Below, in pieces: positions 1 to 5,238 of a stretch of DNA of 6,543 nt; the first letter of the stretch is position 1, and each line of letters opens with the position of its first letter. A program made the position numbers and the translations under genes. This DNA is from Ga0077536 sp043744805 (GTDB lineage Bacteria; Pseudomonadota; Gammaproteobacteria; Ga0077536), in the NCBI GenBank assembly GCA_043744805.1, contig JAYTTZ010000183.1, positions 1 through 6,543 of the forward strand, read 5' to 3'. The notes beneath the pieces were generated by a model. It was not told the origin of the DNA. It ran no database searches and was given only the letters and a program-made list of their open reading frames with translations.

Positions 1-128
1 GCGACATGAAAGGCCGTCGCGCGGTGCCCGGTGCCCGGCGCGTTGAGCAAGTGCGGTCAACACCGGGCAGACGGCCGCCGCAGTCCTTTTTCACCAGCCT
101 GCTAACGGCGGGTGTGGTCGTCTTGGAG

Positions 129-142
129 GGCCGCAGGCGGCC
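129..142 (-). terminator. GC-rich hairpin directly after the MlaC-like gene (possible weak terminator)
   Basis: A perfect inverted repeat, GGCCGC-AG-GCGGCC, begins at the base next to the TAA stop of the MlaC-like gene. As RNA it can form a short GC stem once the loop opens to four bases. No T-run follows on the minus strand, so it is not a classical intrinsic terminator. It could slow transcription or protect the 3' end. The remaining bases 1-128 show no gene I can support. Confidence 0.3.
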
Positions 143-811
143 TTACTGCAGGCTCACCGTGGTGGTCGCGACTTTGCCCGCGTTGAGCTGCGCGATGAGC
201 GCCGGCAGGCCAATGCGACCGACCTCCGCATCCACCGCTGTACGTAACGTGGAAACCAGGCTCACGCCGTTCACCACGGCATCGAAGACTTTCCACTGCC
301 CGTCGTGTTCGCCCATCCGGTAGTCGACGCTTGCCGGGCGCTTGCCCAGTCGCTCCACCCGCGTGCGCACCGTGTAGCGCAAATCGTTATTGCCGAGCGG
401 CGCTACCGAAAGGTAATCGACCTTGGCGTCCATGTAGTCGTGGGCATGGATGGAGTAGGTGCGCAGCAGCAGCCGGCGATAGGCGTCGATGAAGGCTGCG
501 CGCTGCGTCTCGTCGGCGCTGCGCCAGTGGCGGCCGAGGATGAGTTGCCCGGACAGGGGCACGTCCACTTTCGACACGACGTGCTGTTCAATCAGCCGGG
601 AGACGAGCACTTCGTCCACGGCGGCCACGTCGACTTCCGCCTTGAGGGCCGTGCGCAGGCCCTCCACCGAGTCCTTGACGACGGCCATTGCCGCCTCGCC
701 GCTGGCGGCCCGCGCCGGGATCGCGAGCAGCGTAAGCAAGGCAAGGCCGAACAGCAGTCTCAACCAGGCCGCTGGATCCAGCGGCAACGTGCGGGAGGTG
801 CGGGGTGTCAT
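143..811 (-). CDS. MlaC/Ttg2D-family periplasmic phospholipid-binding protein
   Basis: The 222-aa product belongs to the MlaC (Ttg2D, toluene-tolerance) family. These periplasmic proteins carry phospholipids between the outer membrane and an inner-membrane MCE-type ABC transporter. Residues 17-35 form a hydrophobic signal segment ending in A-R-A, so Sec export with cleavage near residue 35 is likely. Family landmarks follow: LGRHWRSADETQRAAF at 92-107, a tyrosine-rich helix to about 120, and WKVFDAVVNGVSLVSTLR at 173-190 near the C-terminus. I chose the ATG at 811 because the signal peptide follows it and GAGGA motifs lie 2-15 nt upstream. The frame stays open further upstream, but those residues look like non-coding sequence. 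No mlaF, mlaE, mlaD or mlaB is visible in the window, so this is either an orphan or the last gene of an operon. HpnM, the hopanoid-associated MlaC relative, is an alternative that genes left of the window would settle. Confidence 0.87.
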   Translation of the reverse strand: MTPRTSRTLPLDPAAWLRLLFGLALLTLLAIPARAASGEAAMAVVKDSVEGLRTALKAEVDVAAVDEVLVSRLIEQHVVSKVDVPLSGQLILGRHWRSADETQRAAFIDAYRRLLLRTYSIHAHDYMDAKVDYLSVAPLGNNDLRYTVRTRVERLGKRPASVDYRMGEHDGQWKVFDAVVNGVSLVSTLRTAVDAEVGRIGLPALIAQLNAGKVATTTVSLQ

Positions 812-911
812 GTCCTCAGGATCCTCGATGGCTGGAAAACCGGGGTTGTGGGCAGGCACGGCGCCATTCTGCGCCTCCCAATCGATGGCGGCACGAACGT
901 GGGTTCCTTTA

Positions 912-924
912 CCACGCGCCGTGG
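912..924 (-). terminator. Small hairpin after the C-N hydrolase gene (weak)
   Basis: CCACG-CGC-CGTGG is a perfect 5-bp inverted repeat with a 3-nt loop. It lies 14 nt past the TGA of the C-N hydrolase gene on the minus strand. No T-run follows, so it is only a weak terminator candidate. The 127-bp gap to the MlaC-like gene (812-938) also contains a GGCGC/GCGCC inverted repeat at 860-875. I see no clear promoter in that gap, so read-through into the MlaC-like gene is possible. Confidence 0.22.
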
Positions 925-938
925 GTTCTGCGCGCGAC

Positions 939-1814
939 TCACAGGTGCGAAGGCCACGACCGATAGCAGTCGGCCCGCCGACGGCGGTCATTGAACGTCG
1001 GCGCAACGCCGTCCTTGCGGTTGATGGGGAGCAGATCCAGATCCACCGAGCCGCGCAGCACCATCTCCACATTGGTGCCGGCTTCCGCCACCACGCCGTT
1101 GGGCACCGGCCACGGCGTGTCGCAGGGACTCAGGATGGAGCTACGGGTCCAGCCGTTCGGCAGCGGGCCCGGGGGCATGTCGCCGCCGGTGGCGCAGTGC
1201 ACGTAGTAGATCTGGTTCTCGATGCAGCGAGCCTGCGCGCAGTGGCGCACCCGCCAGAAGCCGTACTCGGTGAACGTGAAAGACGGGCAGAGGATGATTT
1301 CCGCGCCCTGCTCTGTGAGTGACGTCGAGCATTCCGGGATTTCGGTTTCGTAGCAGATGTTGATGCCTACCCGCGCGAAGGGGAGATCGAAGGCTTCCAT
1401 GCGCGTGCCTTCGCTGGTCGACCAGTTGGCCTCCGCCGGGAAGATGTGCGTCTTCTCGTGTTCGTGCACGACGCCGTTGGGACCATAGAGGTAGGCGACG
1501 TTGAGGTAGAGGTCGCGACGCTTCTCCAGGTGCGAGCCCGCCAGGATGTGCTGGCCGCGCGCGCGCGCCTCATGGGCGAAGAAATCGCGGTAGGCCTGCG
1601 TGTAGCGATCCACCAGGGTGAGTTCCGACACCGGCCGGTTCTGCCAGTCGGGCAAGGTGGTGAACAACGCCAGGGTGAAGAGCTCTGGAAACAGCACGAT
1701 ATCCGCGCCCGTGGCGTCGTCCAGCAGCGCCACCACCTGGGCGCACCAGGCCTCGAAGGAGCTGACCGGCTTGATCACGAACTGGCAGGCGGCAATGGAA
1801 ACCTGTCTTGTCAC
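939..1814 (-). CDS. Carbon-nitrogen hydrolase (nitrilase superfamily amidohydrolase)
   Basis: The 291-aa product is a cytoplasmic nitrilase-superfamily hydrolase, which cleaves non-peptide C-N bonds in amides, nitriles or carbamoyl compounds through a covalent thioester. The triad is intact: Glu44 in LFPELF, Lys121 in HEKTHIFP, and nucleophile Cys154 in GINICYETEIPE. Glu128 matches the second conserved glutamate after the lysine. Length is normal for a single-domain member. The start is GTG at 1814; the minus strand reads GAGGAG seven bases upstream, a strong ribosome binding site. The gene is divergent from the deacetylase-fold hydrolase at 1933, with 118 bp between the starts. The substrate cannot be read from sequence. 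An omega-amidase, half-amidase or N-carbamoyl amidohydrolase role would suit the neighbour, and the motif context (E-I-P-E after the Cys) looks more amidase-like than nitrile-hydrolysing, but that is inference. Confidence 0.9.
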   Translation of the reverse strand: MTRQVSIAACQFVIKPVSSFEAWCAQVVALLDDATGADIVLFPELFTLALFTTLPDWQNRPVSELTLVDRYTQAYRDFFAHEARARGQHILAGSHLEKRRDLYLNVAYLYGPNGVVHEHEKTHIFPAEANWSTSEGTRMEAFDLPFARVGINICYETEIPECSTSLTEQGAEIILCPSFTFTEYGFWRVRHCAQARCIENQIYYVHCATGGDMPPGPLPNGWTRSSILSPCDTPWPVPNGVVAEAGTNVEMVLRGSVDLDLLPINRKDGVAPTFNDRRRRADCYRSWPSHL

Positions 1815-1932
1815 TTCAATCTCCTCGTGGGGTAGTGGGCAGTTGGTCTATTGTTGGCACGGCACCGTGCTGCATCAATCGAGACAGTCGCGGTTCTTTC
1901 CCTTGATTGAGGTAAAACCGCGGAGGTTCCAG
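1815..1932. promoter_or_regulatory. Divergent promoter region with a 14-bp palindrome
   Basis: These 118 bp separate the starts of two divergent hydrolase genes and must hold both promoters. They include ribosome binding sites on both sides: GAGGAG for the minus-strand gene, and GGAGG at 1922-1926 for the plus-strand gene. A perfect inverted repeat GCACGG-CA-CCGTGC lies near the middle, at 1857-1870, and could be an operator for a dimeric regulator. I cannot find -35/-10 pairs good enough to place a start site. No regulator gene is in the window. Confidence 0.5.
1857..1870. promoter_or_regulatory. Candidate operator palindrome GCACGGCACCGTGC
   Basis: Two 6-bp perfect half-sites are separated by 2 bp, centred about 45 bp from the C-N hydrolase start and 70 bp from the deacetylase-fold start. 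The position suits a repressor or activator controlling both genes. The regulator is unknown. In this GC-rich genome a short GC palindrome can also arise by chance. Confidence 0.3.
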
Positions 1933-2817
1933 ATGGTCGAGAAGGATATTCAGGTTTGTTTCAACGTGCACTTCGATGCGGTGTCGCTGTGGTTGGGCTC
2001 GTTTGGCGGCGAAGATTCTCCCTGCGACATCTCGCGCGGCGTACATGCGGCGAAGGTCGGCACGCCGCGACTGCTCGAGGTGTTCGACAAGTACGGTATT
2101 ACCACGACGTGGAACATTACCGGGCATTCGATGGAAAGCTTCCCGCAGGAATCAAAGCTCGTCGCCGATGCCGGCCACGAACTCGGCCTGCACGGCTATG
2201 CGCATGAGAATCCGCTGGCGATGTCGCGCGAGCAGGAAGCGGCCGTGCTCAACAAGACCTTCGACCTGGTGGTGGAACTCTGCGGCAAGGCGCCCAAGGG
2301 TTACTCCGCGCCGTGGTGGGAGTTGTCGCGCAACACCATCGACCTGCTGCTCGCCAAGGGCATCGAGTACGACCACAGCCTGATGGAGAACGACCACTCG
2401 CCCTACTACCTGCGGCGCGACGACAAGTGGACCAAGATCGACTACGGCAAGCCGGCGGACAGCTGGATGAAACCCTGGGTGCCGGGCCCGCTGACCAGCC
2501 TGCTGGAAATTCCCTGCAGCTGGTATCTCGACGACGCGCCGCCGGTGATGTTCGTGAAGAAATTCCCCAACAGCCACGGCTGGGTGCCGCCGCGCGATCT
2601 CGGCCAGATGTGGCAGGACCAGTTCGACTGGGTCTACCGCAACATGGACTACGGGATCTTCAACGCGTGCCTGCATCCGGATGCGTGTGGACACCCCCAG
2701 ATGCTGATGATGCTGGAGCGGCTCATCGACCACATGCGCAAGCACGACGGGGTGCGCTTCGTCACCCTCAACACCATCTGCCAGGAGTTCAAGGCGAAGA
2801 ACCCGCCGCCGGCCTGA
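1933..2817 (+). CDS. Polysaccharide-deacetylase-fold hydrolase (HpPgdA/PuuE/cyclic imide hydrolase type)
   Basis: The 294-aa product is a NodB-fold metal hydrolase that, by my recollection of the sequence, closely resembles Helicobacter pylori PgdA (HP0310) along its length. The same group contains cyclic imide hydrolases and PuuE-type allantoinases. Shared blocks are WLGSFGGEDSP at 20-30, GHELGLHGYAHENP at 81-94, GYSAPWWE at 123-130, YDHSLMENDHSPYY at 146-159, SWYLDDAPP at 196-204 and HPD at 248-250. Predicted metal ligands are Asp15, His87 and His91. The position usually held by the first Asp of motif 1, the presumed general base, is His13 here (V-H-F-D-A). There is no signal peptide, so it acts in the cytoplasm; this favours a small-molecule ring or amide substrate over peptidoglycan. 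The ATG at 1933 was chosen because GGAGG lies 6 nt upstream and the family N-terminus begins there; the frame is open further upstream but unlike the family. Cell-wall deacetylase remains a possible alternative. Confidence 0.9.
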   Translation: MVEKDIQVCFNVHFDAVSLWLGSFGGEDSPCDISRGVHAAKVGTPRLLEVFDKYGITTTWNITGHSMESFPQESKLVADAGHELGLHGYAHENPLAMSREQEAAVLNKTFDLVVELCGKAPKGYSAPWWELSRNTIDLLLAKGIEYDHSLMENDHSPYYLRRDDKWTKIDYGKPADSWMKPWVPGPLTSLLEIPCSWYLDDAPPVMFVKKFPNSHGWVPPRDLGQMWQDQFDWVYRNMDYGIFNACLHPDACGHPQMLMMLERLIDHMRKHDGVRFVTLNTICQEFKAKNPPPA

Positions 2818-2858
2818 GCTGTCAACCGACGGCGATGGGCTCGAGGTTCAAGGGTCGG

Positions 2859-2872
2859 CGGGCACCAGCCCG
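2859..2872 (+). terminator. CGGGC-acca-GCCCG hairpin after the deacetylase-fold gene
   Basis: A perfect 5-bp GC stem with a 4-nt loop lies 41 nt past the TGA of the deacetylase-fold gene. It overlaps the outer arm of the first palindromic repeat. No T-run follows, so classical termination is doubtful. Together with the repeat hairpins behind it, it may still limit read-through into the nuclease gene. Confidence 0.28.
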
Positions 2873-2950
2873 TTCACCCTTCGACAAGCTCAGGACGAAC
2901 GGGTCGCAGGGATATCCCCCGTTTGCCCTGAGCCCGTCGAAGGGCGGGGG
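2869..2950. repeat. Inverted pair 1 of the TTCGACAAGCTCAGG-type palindromic repeat (REPIN-like)
   Basis: A forward copy (2869-2903) and a reverse copy (2916-2950) are separated by 12 nt. The forward copy has outer arms CCCGTTC and GAACGGG around an inner CCT/AGG stem and the core TTCGACAAGCTC. The reverse copy has core GAGCCCGTCGA, an intact CCCT/AGGG inner stem and CCCCCG/CGGGGG ends; its GAAC arm is replaced by G residues. The pair can fold copy by copy or as one long cruciform. It begins 51 nt after the deacetylase-fold stop. Confidence 0.92.
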
Positions 2951-3004
2951 ATCGTGCAGGACGCTGTCCCGTACATTCCACCCGATCTGTCGAGTTCGGC
3001 CACA

Positions 3005-3085
3005 CCCGTTCATTCTTCGACAAGCTCACGACGAACGGGATTGGGGCCCACCTCCAGCGTTCGCCCTGAGCCAGGCCAAGGGCGG
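3005..3085. repeat. Inverted pair 2 of the palindromic repeat, partly decayed
   Basis: The forward copy (3005-3039) keeps the outer CCCGTTC/GAACGGG arms and the TTCGACAAGCTC core, but its inner stem is TCT/ACG and pairs poorly. The reverse copy (about 3059-3085) keeps GTTCGCCCTGAG, but its core is changed to CCAGGCCAAGG. The spacer is 19 nt. Both copies show drift, so this pair looks older than pair 1. It ends 45 nt before the GIY-YIG start. The whole stretch 2818-3130 holds no gene other than these repeats; open frames across it arise from the repeats. Confidence 0.85.
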
Positions 3086-3130
3086 CGCTTTGAGCCCCCC
3101 ACACCAGCAACGAATCAGGGATCGCTTGCC

Positions 3131-3433
3131 ATGGCCTTTTGGGTTTACCTGCTCCGGTGCAGTGACGCGAGCTACTACGTCGGACACACCGACGATCTGG
3201 GATCCCGAATCGCCCAACATCATGGTGGGAACATTCCCGGCGGCTACACCACCAAGCGAGGCCCGTTGGAACTCGTCTTTTCCCAAGCGCACGCGTCCAG
3301 GCAAGAGGCGCTGAATGCGGAGCGGCAAATCAAGGGCTGGAGCCGTCTCAAGAAGGAGGCCCTAATCAGGGGCGATTGGGCGGAAGTGTCCAGGCTGGCC
3401 AAGCCGGCCGCGCGGGCGCCGACGAAGACTTGA
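3131..3433 (+). CDS. Single-domain GIY-YIG nuclease family protein (YhbQ/UPF0213-like)
   Basis: The 100-aa product is a stand-alone GIY-YIG domain, a fold that cuts DNA with one divalent metal ion in other members. The N-terminal strand FWVYLLRC (3-10) gives the GIY half as V-Y-L. SYYVGHTDDL (14-23) gives the YIG half as Y-V-G. Arg26, His30 and Glu64 in NAERQIKGW match the conserved catalytic or structural positions. The conserved block ends near residue 80, followed by a short basic Ala/Pro-rich tail. ATG at 3131 begins the family N-terminus; AGGGA lies nine bases upstream. The activity of small members such as E. coli YhbQ is poorly defined. Here the gene lies between inverted pairs of palindromic repeats, two upstream and one downstream, so a role in cutting, moving or maintaining the repeats is a plausible inference. 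A housekeeping repair role is the main alternative. Confidence 0.9.
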   Translation: MAFWVYLLRCSDASYYVGHTDDLGSRIAQHHGGNIPGGYTTKRGPLELVFSQAHASRQEALNAERQIKGWSRLKKEALIRGDWAEVSRLAKPAARAPTKT

Positions 3434-3458
3434 GGCGGACCGGCGAGGCACCGCCACA

Positions 3459-3586
3459 CCGGTTCATCCTTCGACAAGCTCTGCACGAACGGGTTTGAGG
3501 TGTCGCGGCGCGTAAGCGCGGGTTGCCGCCCCACACCCCCGTTCGCCCCACACCCCCGTTCGCCCTGAGCCCGTCGAAGGGCGGGT
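3459..3586. repeat. Inverted pair 3 of the palindromic repeat, downstream of the nuclease gene
   Basis: The forward copy (3459-3493) has core TTCGACAAGCTC, but its inner stem CCT/TGC no longer pairs and its left arm is CCGGTTC. The reverse copy (3553-3586) reads CCCCCGTTCGCCCTGAGC and onward, with an intact CCCT/AGGG inner stem; its GAAC arm is lost, as in pair 1. The spacer is about 60 nt. The pair lies between the convergent nuclease and CobW genes (3434-3643, no other gene). Its hairpins could also act as a two-way transcription barrier. Confidence 0.9.
3531..3564 (+). repeat. Perfect 17-bp tandem duplication at the edge of a repeat copy
   Basis: Positions 3531-3547 and 3548-3564 are identical and adjacent (CCACACCCCCGTTCGCC). 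The second unit contains the left end of the reverse palindrome copy. The first unit is therefore a partial extra copy of that end. This is a trace of slippage or end repair at the repeat boundary. Confidence 0.95.
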
Positions 3587-3613
3587 CGTGGCGCGTAACG
3601 CTGAACGGTGCCG

Positions 3614-3630
3614 GGCCGCTCTCGCGGGCC
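3614..3630 (-). terminator. Hairpin downstream of the CobW gene (weak terminator candidate)
   Basis: GGCCGC-TCTC-GCGGGCC can form a six-pair GC stem with one bulged G and a 4-nt loop. It starts 13 nt past the CobW stop on the minus strand. No T-run follows. With the strong repeat hairpin at 3553-3586 further downstream, it may help end the minus-strand transcript. Confidence 0.25.
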
Positions 3631-3643
3631 TGCGTTCGCGCTG

Positions 3644-4633
3644 TCAGCCAGCACCTGCGGTGAGCGCGAGCCTGGTGCCCAGGAGATTGAAGGCCGCGAG
3701 GGATTTGGCGACCGCCTCGCGGCCCACGCCCTCGGTGATGAAAACCAGCCGCGAGCGCCGGTCTTCATCCGGCCACGCGGCCAGGTGATACGGCGGATGC
3801 ACCAGATGCTGCACGCCGTTCACCACCACCGGGCGATCGCTACCCGTCACGTTCAACAGGCCTTTCACGCGCAGGATGCGCTGGCCGTGGACGTGCAGGA
3901 GCAGGCTCAGCCAGACGCCAAAAGCGGTCCAGTCGAGGGTGGCGTCGAGCAGCAGCACGAAGCTCTGCAGGTGCGCAGCGTGGTGATGGTTCGCGTAGGC
4001 AGACACCGCGTTGAGGCGTTCCACCCGCAGGCCGTCGCGCGCCTCCGGGTCGTCCAACGCAGGCGGCAGCGCCATGCGCCCTGCCGCTTCCAGCGCGGCG
4101 AGGGGATTAAGCCGTTCGAGGGCCGCACGCAGCGGCACCGCGTCTTCCACCAGATCCAGCTTGCTCAACAGCAGCACATCCGCGAGCGCCGCCTGCTGGC
4201 GCGCTTCCGGGTGCGTGTCGAGGTTGGCCAGTCCGTTCACCGCGTCCACCACCGTCACCACCAGGCCCACCTGGTAGTGATTCCGGAGTTCGGGATCCCC
4301 CAGCAGAGTGGCAAGGATGGGCACTGGATCGGCCGCCCCGGTGGTTTCCACGATGACGCGTTGATAGGCCGGGATTTCACCGGCCAGGCGCTGTGCGTCC
4401 AGCTTCAGCAGCGCGGCCTTGAGATCGTCGCGGATGGTGCAGCACACGCAGCCGTTGGCCAGCAGCACGGGGGCTTCGTCCAGGGTTTCCACCAACTGGT
4501 GGTCGAGCCCGATCTCGCCGAACTCGTTGATGAGCACGGCGGTGTCGCGGAGATCCGGCGAACGCAGCCAGCGGTTGAGCACCGTGGTCTTGCCGCTGCC
4601 AAGAAAGCCCGTGAGGACGATGAGCGGCGTCAC
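3644..4633 (-). CDS. CobW/COG0523-family G3E GTPase (metallochaperone type)
   Basis: The 329-aa product is a COG0523 GTPase, a family that loads metals, often zinc or cobalt, onto client proteins using GTP. The Walker A motif GFLGSGKTT is at 9-17. The family metal site C-x-C-C is in GCVCCTI at 61-67 (Cys62, Cys64, Cys65). The Mg-binding E-T-T-G is at 96-99, and the G4-type base-recognition motif is SKLD at 157-160, where NKxD is more usual. An HHHAAH cluster at 217-222 opens the C-terminal CobW_C domain (about 222-320). The start is GTG at 4633, which overlaps the stop of the upstream small gene as GTGA. There is no good Shine-Dalgarno site, so translational coupling is likely. The frame is open further upstream, but the P-loop normally sits within the first 15 residues, as it does with this start. 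No cobalamin genes are nearby, so a zinc-type role is more likely than CobW proper. Confidence 0.93.
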   Translation of the reverse strand: MTPLIVLTGFLGSGKTTVLNRWLRSPDLRDTAVLINEFGEIGLDHQLVETLDEAPVLLANGCVCCTIRDDLKAALLKLDAQRLAGEIPAYQRVIVETTGAADPVPILATLLGDPELRNHYQVGLVVTVVDAVNGLANLDTHPEARQQAALADVLLLSKLDLVEDAVPLRAALERLNPLAALEAAGRMALPPALDDPEARDGLRVERLNAVSAYANHHHAAHLQSFVLLLDATLDWTAFGVWLSLLLHVHGQRILRVKGLLNVTGSDRPVVVNGVQHLVHPPYHLAAWPDEDRRSRLVFITEGVGREAVAKSLAAFNLLGTRLALTAGAG

Positions 4634-4938
4634 GGCGGCGTCAACGCATTGAGCGTGCCGGGCGCGAGCGGATCCAGCGGCCTGCCGCTGATCTGTTCCA
4701 CCAGCGCCCACACCGCCGGCAGGGTACCCACGATCTCCGTGCGTCCCCGCTGGCTCCGCACGATGTACTGCCCGCCTCCCCAGTCTTCGGCCGTGCAGCC
4801 GTGGAGAGCGATCAGCGTGTTGACGAGCTTGAGACGCCGCTGGCGGACGAGATGGCGGGTGTGCGCGTCCGGCAGTTCCGGCGACGGCCCGTCGGCCCAG
4901 TGCGGGCTGCCGGCGAAAACGGCGCAGAAGCCGCACAT
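4630..4938 (-). CDS. Small CxxC protein coupled to the CobW GTPase (conserved hypothetical)
   Basis: The 102-aa product starts MCGFCAVFAGSPHWAD, with a C-x-x-C pair at residues 2 and 5 and a nearby His13-Trp14. The middle is basic (VRQRRLKLVNTLIALHG, 31-47). It is followed by EDWGGGQYIVRS (51-62) and a C-terminal half with GRTEIVGTLPAVWALVEQI (65-83). There is no signal peptide or membrane segment. I recall similar small proteins beginning MCxFCAVFAG next to CobW-type GTPases in other proteobacteria, but know no assigned function. The 4-bp GTGA overlap with the GTPase gene implies co-translation. The Cys and His residues make metal binding, and a client or partner role for the GTPase, a reasonable inference. 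The ATG at 4938 was chosen because it begins the recognisable motif and GGAAG lies about 11 nt upstream. Confidence 0.78.
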   Translation of the reverse strand: MCGFCAVFAGSPHWADGPSPELPDAHTRHLVRQRRLKLVNTLIALHGCTAEDWGGGQYIVRSQRGRTEIVGTLPAVWALVEQISGRPLDPLAPGTLNALTPP

Positions 4939-5238
4939 CTCAGCGGGCTTCCGGCAGTGAGCGCGGCCGGTGATGGTGGCAGCGCGTGCCCCGGCGACTA
5001 ACCGAGCCGCGAGGCATAGACCCCTCGGAGGTTGTAGCCGGCCACGGCGTTGCAGGCTTCGGGAGGGATGCCCGCGTCCGCCACCCCCGTGGCTGGATGA
5101 CCCGCAAGGTCCGCAGGCGCTGAGCGCTGGAGAGGCGGGCACTGGGCAAGTCCGGCATAAATTGAAATTCCGGCAACGGAGTGGCGGAGTATAAGGTGCG
5201 CATCGCTGGTCAAGGCGGAGCGCTTCGTGCGCTGCGCC
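4939..5238. other. 300-bp stretch without a convincing gene; likely leader/promoter region for the CxxC-CobW pair
   Basis: Open frames on both strands here have arginine/proline-rich, low-complexity products and no family motif, so I call none. On the minus strand TTGACC (5213-5208) and TATACT (5193-5188) each differ from the sigma-70 hexamers at one position, but they are only 14 bp apart, which is short. If real, the leader of the small CxxC gene would be about 240 nt. I see no clear Zur-type AT-rich palindrome. The stop of the TIGR03032 gene lies at its right edge without an evident terminator, so read-through is also possible. Confidence 0.35.

Noticed and set aside
66..91. Plus-strand terminator suggested by GC-rich bases before CTTTTT.
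   Set aside because: No continuous stem of five or more pairs can be drawn next to the T-run; no plus-strand gene ends within the window there.
1851..1874. Possible sigma-54 promoter (TGGCAC followed by TGC) upstream of the deacetylase-fold gene.
   Set aside because: The GG and GC elements are one base off the fixed -24/-12 spacing and the TTGC element is missing; the bases are better explained by the GCACGG/CCGTGC palindrome.
3131..3433. Homing endonuclease or intron-encoded GIY-YIG enzyme.
   Set aside because: Only the 80-residue catalytic domain is present, without a DNA-recognition domain, and no intron or interrupted gene surrounds it.
2869..3586. CRISPR array, because of several similar repeats in a row.
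   Set aside because: Copies alternate in orientation, differ in sequence and have irregular spacers of 12 to 370 nt; there are no cas genes.
3608..4960. Long plus-strand open frame of 450 codons opposite the CobW gene.
   Set aside because: It is the antisense shadow of the CobW and small CxxC genes; its product is His/Gln/Arg-rich without any domain, as expected from GC-rich complement.
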